DNA from: JANYIP01 sp031394045 | GTDB lineage: Bacteria > Actinomycetota > Actinomycetes > Prado026 | Direction of reading: 5' to 3' | DNA: 21,411 nt | NCBI GenBank assembly: GCA_031394045.1 | Contig: JANMWN010000344.1 | Location: 1-21,411 of the forward strand | Shown here: positions 13,549-20,910 of the stretch, piece by piece | Layout of the letters: every line of letters begins with the position of its first letter | Position numbering within the stretch: the first letter of the stretch is position 1 | Program-made: the position numbers and the translations under genes | The notes under the pieces: generated by a model | Seen by the model: the letters and a program-made list of their open reading frames with translations, nothing else | Told to the model about the DNA's origin: nothing | Databases searched by the model: none

Positions 13549-14748
13549 TCAGCGGCTGAAGCGTTCCGCGTCGGCGGATCCGGTGGTGGCGTTTCCTTCG
13601 CTGTAGGAGTGAGCGCCGGCTCCGGCGAGTCTGCCTCCATCAACGATGAGGTACTCGTCGCGGATCGGTCGACCGGCGAACCAGCACTCGAGGATCTCGC
13701 GGGTGCCGGCTGCGTAGCGGGCCTGAGCGGACAGCGACGACCCGGAGATGTGTGGGGTCATGCCATGGTGCGGCATGGTGCGCCAGGGATGGTCCTGGGG
13801 TGCGGGTTGGGGGAACCAGACGTCTCCTGCGTATCCGGCGAGCTGACCGCTTTCGAGCGCGCGGACGACGGCGTCGCGATCGCAGATCTTCCCGCGGGCC
13901 GTGTTGATCAGGTACGAGCCGCGCCGCATGCTGGCCAGCATCTGGTCGTCGAACATGTGCTCGGTCTCAGGGTGCAGGGGCGCGTTGATAGTGACGATGT
14001 CGACCAGCGGCACCATGGCCGCCGCCGAGTCGTGGAAAGTGAGGCCGAGCTCGTCTTCGACGTCGGCGGGCAGTCGGTGTCGGTCGGTGTAGTGCAGGCC
14101 GACGTCGAACGGCTTGAGGCGGCGTAGCACGGCCAGTCCGATTCGGCCTGCGGCAACGGTGCCGACCTGCATGCCTTCGATGTCGTAGGACCGGGCGACG
14201 CAGTCGGCGATGTTCCAGCCGCCGTCGATGACGGTTTGGTAGGAGGGGATGTAGTTGCGGACAAGGCCGAGGATCATCATGACGACGTGCTCCGCGACGC
14301 TGATGCTGTTGGAGTAGGTGACCTCGGTGACGGTGATCCCGCGGTCGATCGCGGCGGCGAGGTCGACGTGGTCGGAGCCGATCCCGGCGGTGATCGCGAG
14401 CTTCAGGTTCGGGGCCGAGGCGATGCGCTCGGCGGTGAGGTAGGCGGGCCAGAACGGCTGGGATATGACGATGTCCGCGTCGACGAGCTCACGGGCGAAC
14501 ACCGAGTCGTCCCCGTCCTTGTCGGAGGTGACCACCAGGGTGTGACCCCTGGCTTCCAGGTAGGTGCGCAGCCCTAGCTCGCCGGAGACACTGCCGAGCA
14601 GCTCACCGGGGGTGAAGTCCAGACCCTGGGGCGACGGCACGCTCTGTCCGCCCGGGTAGGCGGTGATTGCTGGCACGTTGCCTCGGGCGTACGGCGGTGG
14701 GTACCCGGTGATCGGGTCGTCGTACAGGACGCACAGAACCTTGGCCAT
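13549..14748 (-). CDS. fdh: NAD-dependent formate dehydrogenase
   Basis: Oxidises formate to CO2 while reducing NAD+ to NADH (EC 1.17.1.9); a metal-free cytoplasmic homodimer of the D-2-hydroxyacid dehydrogenase superfamily. The 399 residues match the bacterial enzyme end to end, from AKVLCVLYDDP to AGAGAHSYSEGNAT. Expected functional residues are present with a +1 offset to the Pseudomonas sp. 101 numbering: Asn147 (substrate), Arg285, Gln314 and His333 (catalysis), AAGRIG (nucleotide loop) and Asp222 in YTDRHR, which specifies NAD+ over NADP+. Cysteines often found at the positions of Ser146 and Ala256 are absent. It is transcribed divergently from a LysR gene with a 130-base shared promoter region; GAGGAGCAAG lies just before its ATG. 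It probably disposes of the formate made by formamidase, although the two are in separate transcription units. Confidence 0.97.
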   Translation of the reverse strand: MAKVLCVLYDDPITGYPPPYARGNVPAITAYPGGQSVPSPQGLDFTPGELLGSVSGELGLRTYLEARGHTLVVTSDKDGDDSVFARELVDADIVISQPFWPAYLTAERIASAPNLKLAITAGIGSDHVDLAAAIDRGITVTEVTYSNSISVAEHVVMMILGLVRNYIPSYQTVIDGGWNIADCVARSYDIEGMQVGTVAAGRIGLAVLRRLKPFDVGLHYTDRHRLPADVEDELGLTFHDSAAAMVPLVDIVTINAPLHPETEHMFDDQMLASMRRGSYLINTARGKICDRDAVVRALESGQLAGYAGDVWFPQPAPQDHPWRTMPHHGMTPHISGSSLSAQARYAAGTREILECWFAGRPIRDEYLIVDGGRLAGAGAHSYSEGNATTGSADAERFSR

Positions 14749-14839
14749 GACCTTGCTCCTCGGTCGTCGGGGTTGCTTCGACCCTCACGGCGATCAGCAC
14801 CTCAGACAAGGGGCTGGTGATGCGAAACGTGGGCAAGCC

Positions 14840-14856
14840 GATAAGCGATGGTTATC
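14840..14856. promoter_or_regulatory. LysR-type operator between formate dehydrogenase and its regulator
   Basis: GATAA-N7-TTATC is a perfect interrupted palindrome containing the T-N11-A pattern bound by LysR-type regulators. It lies 22 bases before the LysR gene start and 91 bases before the formate dehydrogenase start, the usual position for autoregulation and activation of a divergent target. Confidence 0.65.
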
Positions 14857-14878
14857 AACCCGCTCTAGGCTTGCGCCC

Positions 14879-15817
14879 ATGAGCGGTGACGTGCAGCTGC
14901 GCCAGCTGGAGTACGTGGTGGCTCTGGCGCGGGAGCGCCACTTCGCGCGGGCAGCGAAGAGCTGCTTCGTGAGCCAGCCCGCCTTGTCGGCCGGCATCCG
15001 CAAGCTGGAGGCCGAGCTCGACGTCACGATCGTCCAGCGCGGCCAGCGGTTCGAGGGCTTCACGCCGGAAGGACAGCTGGTGGTCAACTGGGCGCACCGG
15101 ATCCTGGCCGAACGGGACGGCCTGCGCGGTGATCTCGAGCAGATGCTTGGTGGTCTCACCTCGACGCTGCGGATCGGCACGATCCCCACCGCTGTCGCGA
15201 TCACGACCTTGGTCACCGAGCGGTTCACGGCGAGTTACCCGATGGCGCGGGCACGGGTCGAGGAGATGTCCTCTCGTGAGGTGAGCCGGCGACTGGCCGA
15301 CTTCCAGATCGACGTCGGCGTCAGCTATCTCGACACCGAGGGTGCGCAGCCTCATCGGACGGTCGAGCTCTACCGGGAGCGCTACTTCCTGGTGCTCCCT
15401 GCCGGGTCGGCACTCGCCGCAGCCGACGTCGTCGGATGGCAGGACGCGGCTCGGCAGGACCTGTGCCTGCTGAGCCAGGCCATGCGCAACCGTCGCATCA
15501 TCGACGAGCTCTTCGCCGCCGCCGGCGCCGTCCCGATGCCGGTCATCGAGACGGACACGATGGGCACGCTGATCGCCCACGTCGCGTCGAGGCGGCTGTC
15601 GACGGTGGTCTCGCAGGCCTGGCTGTACGCCTTTGGGGTCCCCGACGGCATGTGCGTCCGCCCTCTGGCGCAGAACGGCCCGGGCCAGCCGATCGGGCTG
15701 GTCCTGCTCGACAGCGACCCCGCCCCCTACCTCGCCGAGGCCTGCGCGACCGCGGTGGACGGGCTCGACGTCGAGACGACCCTCAACCAGGCCATCGCTC
15801 CGTTCCTGACCTGCTGA
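14879..15817 (+). CDS. LysR-family transcriptional regulator
   Basis: A 312-residue LysR-type regulator. Residues about 6-65 form the winged helix-turn-helix (QLRQLEYVVALARERHFARAAKSC, SQPALSAGIRKLEAELDVTIVQRG). The remaining effector-binding domain starts at LTSTLRIGTIPTAV and includes DFQIDVGVSYLDTEG and YRERYFLVLPAGSAL. The ATG at 14879 gives the canonical N-terminus; the frame is open upstream but that part is not conserved. It is divergent from the formate dehydrogenase gene and the T-N11-A palindrome lies between them, so it most likely activates that gene in response to formate or a related metabolite. The ligand itself is not evident. Confidence 0.93.
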   Translation: MSGDVQLRQLEYVVALARERHFARAAKSCFVSQPALSAGIRKLEAELDVTIVQRGQRFEGFTPEGQLVVNWAHRILAERDGLRGDLEQMLGGLTSTLRIGTIPTAVAITTLVTERFTASYPMARARVEEMSSREVSRRLADFQIDVGVSYLDTEGAQPHRTVELYRERYFLVLPAGSALAAADVVGWQDAARQDLCLLSQAMRNRRIIDELFAAAGAVPMPVIETDTMGTLIAHVASRRLSTVVSQAWLYAFGVPDGMCVRPLAQNGPGQPIGLVLLDSDPAPYLAEACATAVDGLDVETTLNQAIAPFLTC

Positions 15818-15829
15818 GACTCCGCGACC

Positions 15830-15857
15830 TGAACCACCCCGGCGAGTCCGGAGACTC
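15830..15857 (+). repeat. Left terminal repeat of an IS3-family element
   Basis: TGAACCACCCCGGCGAGTCC followed by GGAGACTC starts 12 bases after the LysR stop and 24 bases before the orfA start. TGAAC-type ends are usual for this IS3 subgroup. The matching right end is not visible because the element is truncated. Confidence 0.5.
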
Positions 15858-15880
15858 TGTTCCTTGGGAAGGATGGGGTC

Positions 15881-16207
15881 ATGTCTGGTGCTACGTCGAA
15901 GAGGTACCCGGTCGAGCTGCGTGAGCGGGCGGTCCGGATGGTCGGGGAGGTTCGTGCCGATCATGAGTCGGAGTGGGCGGCGATGATCCAGGTCGCGCTG
16001 TTGCTGGGGGTCGGGACGCCGGAGACGGTGCGCAAGTGGTGCCGGCAGGGCGAGGTCGATGCCGGGCGTCGGCCGGGGACGAGCAGTGATGAGTCGGCGG
16101 AGCTGAAGCGGGTGAAGCGGGAGAACGCCGAACTGCGCCGGGCTAACGCGATCTTGCGGAGTGCTTCGGTTTTCTTCGCGGCCGAGCTCGACCGGCCACA
16201 GCGATGA
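15881..16207 (+). CDS. IS3-family transposase OrfA
   Basis: A 108-residue OrfA of an IS3-family element. It has an N-terminal helix-turn-helix (KRYPVELRERAVRMVGEVRADH ... TPETVRKWCRQGEVDAGRRPG) followed by a leucine-zipper-like helix (ELKRVKRENAELRRANAILRSASVFFAAELDRP). OrfA binds the IS ends and forms dimers. Its stop overlaps the orfB start (ATGA), and IS3 elements often make an OrfAB fusion by -1 slippage in this overlap. The ORF itself looks intact, but the partner is truncated, so the element cannot transpose on its own. Confidence 0.92.
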   Translation: MSGATSKRYPVELRERAVRMVGEVRADHESEWAAMIQVALLLGVGTPETVRKWCRQGEVDAGRRPGTSSDESAELKRVKRENAELRRANAILRSASVFFAAELDRPQR

Positions 16208-16608
16208 TCGTGCAGTACATCGACTCGGTCGTGGGCAACCGCGACGGGGACGGACTGCGTTGGGGTGTCGAGCCGATCTGCGTTCAGCTCACCCAGCTGG
16301 GCGCCAAGATCTCCCCGTCGACCTACTACGGGCACCGCGACCGCCGGCCGACCGCGCGGGAGGTCAAAGACGCACAGCTACGCCCGTTGGTGGTCCGGGC
16401 CCACACCAAGAACTACGGCGTCTACGGGGCCCGGAAGGTCTGGCTGACCCTGAACCGGGAACGCCCCGCAGGGGCTGCGCCGATCGCGCGTTGCACGATC
16501 GAGCGCCTGATGACCGAGCTGGGGCTTGCCGGCACGGTCAGGGGCAAGGTCAAGCGCACCACGAGCAGCGACCCGCGGGCTCCCAAGCCGCTGGATCTGG
16601 TGGACCCA
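16204..16608 (+). pseudogene. IS3-family transposase OrfB, truncated before the catalytic core
   Basis: The first about 135 residues of OrfB are present: MIVQYIDSVVGNRDGDGLRWGVEPIC, the HTH_21 region (VRAHTKNYGVYGARKVWLTLNRE) and RGKVKRTTSSDPRAPKPLDLVDP. Homology stops there, just before the rve/DDE domain would begin. The reading frame runs on to 16662 in unrelated sequence. A full OrfB is usually about 300 residues, so the catalytic domain and right end are lost. Confidence 0.88.
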
Positions 16609-16900
16609 ACTCGCCGGGCGGGAGATCACCGCGCTCCGCAGCCGCTTCGGGTCCCTGCGTGATGTCGCCGACTACTTCGAGGCTAGGCCAGTCCGGAGCA
16701 TGTATGACTGCGCGCACGCGGCCACCGCTCCGGCGCTGAGCGGCGAGCTGCCGGCGGCCCGCGAGCTGTTCGACGCCGCGCTGGCCCTGCGTGAGGAAGC
16801 GTGGTCCGCTCAGTGGAAGGCAGCCGAGTGGATGCTGGAAGCGCGGGCTGCGGCCAACGACGAGAGTGTGTTCAGGGTTTGGGCCAGCGCCGCCGTCACA
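16609..16900 (+). pseudogene. Unidentified coding-like fragment
   Basis: Between the broken OrfB and the sigma factor remnant, a plus-strand frame with GC-biased third positions encodes an Ala/Glu/Arg-rich helical stretch (REITALRSRFGSLRDVADYF, SGELPAARELFDAALALREE, WKAAEWMLEARAAAN). There is no start codon of its own and both junctions are abrupt, so it looks like an internal piece of a lost gene. I do not recognise the family. The right limit is approximate. Confidence 0.35.
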
Positions 16901-17454
16901 GGCACCCGGCAGGCCGAGTTGTGTTCGCAACCGTTCACGAACGCGGTGCACGCGAGTCTTAGCCGCCGATGGCGTGATGTTCAGGACTGCCGCCGCGTCG
17001 GCGAGAGAGGGGTCCTCGAACGCCACAAGGGTGAGCAGGTGCAGATCCTGCTCGGGCAGTGACCGCAGCGCTGACCGCAGCTCGGGGTCGATACCCAGGA
17101 CCGTGCCGTCCACGGCGACAATCGCGGCATCTGGTGCCCGCTCCTCACGTGGGAGCCGAGAGAGGCACGGTAGCGGCGACGAGCGCGAACCGAGTTACGA
17201 GACAGGTGGGACGTCGTCACCATCAGCCACGGCAACACAGGGCCGCCGACGAGACGAACGTCGCGCCGTCGCCGCCAGAGATCTAGGAACGCCGAAGCCG
17301 CAATGTCCTCTGCCTCGTCACGACCTTCGAGCAGGCGAGCAGCCTGACGGAACACCCGGTCACGATGATGGTCGAACACGGCCGCGAACGCCTCGGCGTC
17401 CCCGTCCAGGCAGCGCGCCCACAGCGCCGCCTCATCAGCCTCGTGACCCGTCAC
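16901..17454 (-). pseudogene. ECF-type sigma factor, frameshifted and 3' truncated
   Basis: Begins at GTG 17454 (VTGHEADEAALWARCL). The sigma-70 region 2 is clear: GDAEAFAAVFDHHRDRVFRQAARLLEGRDEAEDIAASAFLDLWRRR. At about 17150 the frame changes by one base in a TCTCTC run. Beyond it RLPREERAPDAA and region 4 (LRSALRSLPEQDLHLLTLVAFEDPSLADAAAVLNITPSAAKTRVHRVRERLRTQL) follow in the second frame. Similarity ends near 16901 at the junction with unrelated DNA. As read, no functional sigma factor can be made unless the frameshift is a sequencing error. It may mark the old chromosomal side of the island. No anti-sigma gene is visible. Confidence 0.8.
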
Positions 17455-17671
17455 ACGTCGTAGTGTCCGGGCACGGCTTCCAGGTTTCGCCACACTCCGT
17501 CCGGAACCGGCGCAGTCGTTGTCCGTGCCGGGGTCCCGCCGCCCGCGAGGTAGCCGCCGACCAGGTGGACAGGTGCACCGCTACGGCTAACTGACTTGAC
17601 GCCGCGCGGGGGCTTGGCCGACTCCGTCCGTGAGATACCGGGTCGCGTCCCACACAACCGCTCATGCACAG

Positions 17672-17735
17672 TTAGGGCACGATTAGGGCACGGGCTGCAC
17701 GTCCCGGGGGTGTAAATAGTGTCTGACCTGCGGTT
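17672..17735. repeat. Attachment-site-like repeats downstream of tRNA-Val(GAC)
   Basis: Two direct copies of TTAGGGCACG (17672-17681 and 17683-17692) have an 11-bp period. The 14-base segment at 17722-17735 reads AACCGCAGGTCAGA in the tRNA orientation, seven bases past the tRNA end. The identical 14-mer follows the other tRNA-Val gene at 20689-20702. This layout resembles integrase target regions at tRNA 3' ends. Apart from these repeats I see nothing coding in 17455-17742. Confidence 0.5.
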
Positions 17736-17742
17736 ATGTGTG

Positions 17743-17816
17743 TGGGCGATACAGGACTTGAACCTGTGACCTCTTCCGTGTCAAGGAAGCGCGCTACCAG
17801 ACTGCGCCAATCGCCC
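17743..17816 (-). tRNA. tRNA-Val (anticodon GAC)
   Basis: A 74-base cloverleaf on the minus strand. The acceptor stem is GGGCGAT/ATCGCCC with discriminator A. The anticodon stem CTTCC/GGAAG encloses loop TTGACAC, giving anticodon GAC. The T-arm contains GGTTCAAGTCC. It is the last of three tRNAs in the minus-strand cluster. Confidence 0.95.
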
Positions 17817-17849
17817 GTGCGGGTACTGCTCGACCGCTGAAACCGTACG

Positions 17850-17920
17850 AGGTGGAGACGGGATTTGAACCCGTGTACACGGCTTTGCAGGCCGTTGCCT
17901 CGCCTCTCGGCCACTCCACC
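17850..17920 (-). tRNA. tRNA-Cys (anticodon GCA)
   Basis: A 71-base tRNA on the minus strand. The acceptor stem is GGTGGAG/CTCCACC with discriminator U, as expected for tRNA-Cys. The anticodon stem ACGGC/GCCGT encloses loop CTGCAAA, giving anticodon GCA. Confidence 0.95.
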
Positions 17921-17951
17921 CGAACAAGGCCCGATCGTGGCGACCTCTCCG

Positions 17952-18024
17952 AGCGGACGACGGGATTCGAACCCGCGACCCTCACCTTGGCAAGGTGATG
18001 CGCTACCAGCTGCGCTACGTCCGC
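17952..18024 (-). tRNA. tRNA-Gly (anticodon GCC)
   Basis: A 73-base tRNA on the minus strand. The acceptor stem is GCGGACG/CGTCCGC. The anticodon stem TCACC/GGTGA encloses loop TTGCCAA, giving anticodon GCC. The T-loop is GGTTCGAATCC. First gene of the Gly-Cys-Val cluster. Confidence 0.95.
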
Positions 18025-18130
18025 ACCGCATCCAGGGAACCCCCGGCACGAGCGCCCACCATAGCCGATCAGCGAGAGGCCGACCAAAGCGGATGCCCCG
18101 CCGCGGCGCCCGCACCGGCATGATCTGTCC

Positions 18131-19162
18131 GTGGCCCCGACCGGTTCCGACGTGCTCCCCGCGACCCCCGCGGCCTGGTTCGGCGGCACCCTCGCGACCG
18201 GCCTGCGGGAGGTCCGCCACGACCCGGCCGCGCTCGACGAGGGTGGCTGGTGGGCGGTCGCGCTCACCTACGAAGGGAACCTGACCGCAGCCAGGTTCGA
18301 GGAGGTACGCCCCGCCGCGCTCCCCACCGCCTGCTGGCCCGGCGTCGCGCCCCAGGCCTGGCAGTCATCGATGGACGAGGCCGCGTACGTCGCAGGCGTG
18401 GGCGCGATCCGCGAGCACATCGCGGCCGGGGACGTCTACCAGGCGAACCTGTGCCGGGTCCTGTCGGCGCCGCTCCCGGCGGGCTCAGACGTCGCCGGTC
18501 TGGCCAGCCTGCTCGCGGCCGGCAACCCGGCCCCGTTCGGCGGCTTCCTCCGGCTGCCGGAGCAGGGGGTCAACGTCGCAACGGCGTCACCCGAGCTGTT
18601 CCTGCGGCGGCGGGGGAGCACGGTCGAGTCCAGTCCGATCAAGGGCACCGGGCGGACGGCGGCCGACCTCCTGCCCAAGGACGAGGCCGAGAACATCATG
18701 ATCGTCGACCTCGTACGCAACGACCTGGGCCGCGTCTGCGTACCCGGCTCGATCACGGTGCCCCACCTGCTCAGCCTCGAGCAGCACCCCGGGCTCGTGC
18801 ACCTGGTGTCGACGGTCCGCGGACAGCTCCAGCCGGGTACGTCCTGGGCACAGATCCTCGCGGCCACGTTCCCGCCGGGGTCGGTGACGGGCGCACCCAA
18901 GTCCAGCGCCCTGCGCATCATCGACAGCCTCGAGACGGCGGCCCGCAGCGTCTACTGCGGGGCGATCGGCTGGGTGGACGCCGACGCGGGTACGGCCGAG
19001 CTCGCTGTCGGCATCCGTACCTTCTGGGCCGAGGGCGCCACGCTCCGGTTCGGTACGGGAGCGGGGATCACCTGGGGATCTGACCCCTACGGTGAGTGGG
19101 CTGAGACCGAGCTGAAGGCGAAGCGGCTGCTCGAGGTGGCCGCCCAGGAGGTACGGCTGTGA
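18131..19162 (+). CDS. pabB: Aminodeoxychorismate synthase component I (chorismate-binding enzyme)
   Basis: A 343-residue chorismate-utilising enzyme that aminates chorismate to 4-amino-4-deoxychorismate for folate synthesis, normally with a glutaminase partner (PabA). The conserved core is complete: IAAGDVYQANLCR, ASPELF, SPIKGTGRT, DEAENIMIVDLVRNDLGR, VHLVSTVRGQL, FPPGSVTGAPK, YCGAIGWVD and GIRTFW. The about 90-residue N-terminal part is shorter than in PabB of enteric bacteria, as in other short actinobacterial homologues. The GTG start at 18131 is the best available in frame. Its stop overlaps the GTG of the next gene (GTGA), and the neighbour is an aminodeoxychorismate lyase homologue, which supports the PabB role over anthranilate synthase. 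Confidence 0.92.
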   Translation: MAPTGSDVLPATPAAWFGGTLATGLREVRHDPAALDEGGWWAVALTYEGNLTAARFEEVRPAALPTACWPGVAPQAWQSSMDEAAYVAGVGAIREHIAAGDVYQANLCRVLSAPLPAGSDVAGLASLLAAGNPAPFGGFLRLPEQGVNVATASPELFLRRRGSTVESSPIKGTGRTAADLLPKDEAENIMIVDLVRNDLGRVCVPGSITVPHLLSLEQHPGLVHLVSTVRGQLQPGTSWAQILAATFPPGSVTGAPKSSALRIIDSLETAARSVYCGAIGWVDADAGTAELAVGIRTFWAEGATLRFGTGAGITWGSDPYGEWAETELKAKRLLEVAAQEVRL

Positions 19163-19980
19163 AGGTATGGCTCGACGGTGCCCTGCTCGACGCCGACGAG
19201 GCGCGGATCTCGGTCCGCGACCACGGGCTGACCGTCGGCGACGGCGTCTTCGAGACGATGAAGGTGGTCGACGGCATCCCCTTCGGGCTGACCCGCCACC
19301 TCGACCGCCTCGCTGCCTCGGCAGGACGGCTCGGCCTCGCGGCCCCCGACGACTCGTCGCTGCGCGCGGCCGTCGACGCACTGCTCGGGGCGCACGCTCT
19401 CGGCGAGGTGGGGCGGCTGCGGATCACCGTGACTGGGGGAGACGGACCGGCCGGCACCGAGCGTGGCGACGCCGGACCCACGGTGCTGCTGGTGGCCGGG
19501 CCGGGCAAGACCTGGGCCGGCAGCGCCGCCCTCGCGACCGTGCCCTGGCCGCGCAACGAGCGGTCCGCGGTCTCTGGGGCCAAGACGACGTCGTACGCCG
19601 AGAACGTCGTTGCCCTCGCGTACGCGAAGGAGCGCGGCGCCGAGGAGGCGCTCTTCCTCGACACGAGGGGTCACCTCTGCGAGGGGACGGGGTCGAACGT
19701 CTTCGTCGTCGTCGACGGGCAGCTGCTGACCCCGGCCCTGTCGACCGGATGCCTAGCAGGCGTGACCCGCGGGCTGGTGCTGGAGTGGACCGGTGCCACC
19801 CAGGCCGAGCTCCCGGCCGGCGTCCTCGACGCTGCCAGCGAGGTCTTCATCAGCTCGTCCACGCGGGACGTCCAGGCGGTCCACTCGGTCGACGGCCGCA
19901 GCTATGCGGTCCCCGGCCCGGTCACCTCGGCGGCCATCGCGGCGTTCGCCGAGCGCTCCGGCGCCGACCCCGACCCCTGA
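19159..19980 (+). CDS. pabC: Aminodeoxychorismate lyase (class IV PLP aminotransferase fold)
   Basis: A 273-residue fold-type IV PLP enzyme that would split 4-amino-4-deoxychorismate into p-aminobenzoate and pyruvate. It starts at a GTG (MKVWLDGALLDADEARISVRDHGLTVGDGVFET). The PLP lysine is Lys142 in SGAKTTSYAENV. It continues with EALFLDTRGHLCEGTGSNVFVV and STGCLAGVTRGLV, the phosphate-binding part. Branched-chain or D-amino acid aminotransferases share this fold, but coupling by overlap to pabB makes the lyase the best call. Confidence 0.9.
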   Translation: MKVWLDGALLDADEARISVRDHGLTVGDGVFETMKVVDGIPFGLTRHLDRLAASAGRLGLAAPDDSSLRAAVDALLGAHALGEVGRLRITVTGGDGPAGTERGDAGPTVLLVAGPGKTWAGSAALATVPWPRNERSAVSGAKTTSYAENVVALAYAKERGAEEALFLDTRGHLCEGTGSNVFVVVDGQLLTPALSTGCLAGVTRGLVLEWTGATQAELPAGVLDAASEVFISSSTRDVQAVHSVDGRSYAVPGPVTSAAIAAFAERSGADPDP

Positions 19981-20005
19981 CGCTCGTACGGGTTTGAGCG
20001 GCGCG

Positions 20006-20446
20006 CTAGGAGCCGTCGAGGAGCTGGTCGATCGGCGTGTCGACGTCCAGGTGGAGACTCTCGTCCCCGGCCGGAACCGTGGCCAGGGTCTGCTCGAGGA
20101 AGTTGGCGAGGTCTGCGCGCCGGCACTCCAGCAGCGCCTGGCCGTTCGGCGACGAGAGGGCGAGGCAGACGACGGGCTCGCCCTGCGACCGCGACGGCCA
20201 AACACCCACGTCACCCTCGCCCGTGGGTGCCTCGAGCCCTTGCGCGATCAGGTCCCGTGCGAAGACCCACACGACGGGGTCCCCGTCCTCGGTGAGCCAG
20301 AACTCGGCGCGTACGGCGAACGGGTCGCTTGGGTCGTACCCGAACGAAGCCGCAACCGGCACGAAGGCGCCGTCGGCCGCGACGAGCTGGAGCTCGACGG
20401 GAGCGACGATCGCTGCTGAGCTGGCACCGGTGCTGGACAAGGTCAT
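20006..20446 (-). CDS. SsgA/SsgB-family sporulation and cell-division regulator
   Basis: A 146-residue SsgA-like protein. The family signature is clear: VPVAASFGYDPSDPFAVRAEFWL, VVWVFARDLIAQGL, GDVGVWPSRSQGEPVVCLALSSPNGQALLECRRADLANFL and the acidic C-terminus DESLHLDVDTPIDQLL. In streptomycetes these small proteins recruit FtsZ to septation sites or control septum-wall synthesis. They occur only in morphologically complex or related actinobacteria, which helps place the organism. The length fits SsgB-like members. The ATG at 20446 has GGAAG four bases upstream. It converges with pabC, 25 bases apart; no strong terminator is seen between them. Confidence 0.93.
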   Translation of the reverse strand: MTLSSTGASSAAIVAPVELQLVAADGAFVPVAASFGYDPSDPFAVRAEFWLTEDGDPVVWVFARDLIAQGLEAPTGEGDVGVWPSRSQGEPVVCLALSSPNGQALLECRRADLANFLEQTLATVPAGDESLHLDVDTPIDQLLDGS

Positions 20447-20611
20447 GGCTCTTCCGTGGGAAGCGACGAATCAGGGGTACTCATCGATTGTCACCCGGCT
20501 CTCGGCGTGCATCCGGCTGTCTGGGGTGTGAGCCGACCCACAGGTCGGGCGACCGGGTAAGGTGTTGCTCCGCGCAGGCGCAGCACGTGCAGCAGGCGCG
20601 GAAGGCACAGC

Positions 20612-20683
20612 GGGCGATTGGCTCAGTGGTAGAGCGCCTCGTTCACACCGAGGAGGTCGCTGGTTCGATCCCAGTATCGCCCA
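20612..20683 (+). tRNA. tRNA-Val (anticodon CAC)
   Basis: A 72-base tRNA. The acceptor stem is GGGCGAT/ATCGCCC with discriminator A. The anticodon stem CCTCG/CGAGG encloses loop TTCACAC, giving anticodon CAC. The T-arm contains GGTTCGATCCC. Confidence 0.95.
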
Positions 20684-20688
20684 CCGAA

Positions 20689-20759
20689 AACCGCAGGTCA
20701 GAGGCTGGATCCGAGCTCCCGGCTCCGGCCTCTAGATCATTTGTCCGCGGTTTGTCCGC
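20689..20759. repeat. Attachment-site-like repeats downstream of tRNA-Val(CAC)
   Basis: AACCGCAGGTCAGA (20689-20702), identical to the 14-mer after tRNA-Val(GAC), starts five bases past the tRNA. About 40 bases on, TTTGTCCGC occurs twice (20740-20748 and 20751-20759) with an 11-bp period, the same period as the repeats near the other tRNA-Val. It looks like the scar of a tRNA-targeting integrative element. The rest of 20684-20910 holds nothing I can call coding. Confidence 0.5.
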
Positions 20760-20910
20760 AAGAACTGCCGTGCACCGGCGGACATTGGTGGTCTGCGGTG
20801 GTTCCTGATGGACGGTCTCGTGAGTCGCCCTGTCGGGGGGACCACGACGCAGCCCAGTCGGGTGTCCCCCGGCACCGAGGGGGGCGGCGCTCGATCCAGC
20901 CGTCAAGCGA

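Noticed and set aside
14855..15964. Long minus-strand open frame opposite the LysR gene
   Set aside because: It is an antisense frame of the well-supported LysR gene, with Arg/Gly/Asp-rich composition and no recognisable domain; such frames are common in GC-rich genes.
17672..18267. Minus-strand open frames across the three tRNA genes (with SSPVSPT and AGSNPVVR-like strings)
   Set aside because: These strings are the familiar conceptual translation of tRNA sequences; the tRNAs fully explain the region.
20448..20456. GGCTCTTCC next to the SsgB-like start, resembling an ISL3 terminus
   Set aside because: Read on the minus strand it supplies the ribosome-binding site of the SsgB-like gene, and no transposase trace or boundary is present.
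20643..20906. Minus-strand frame ending in DTGIEPATSSV
   Set aside because: Another translation of a tRNA gene (tRNA-Val CAC) rather than a protein gene.
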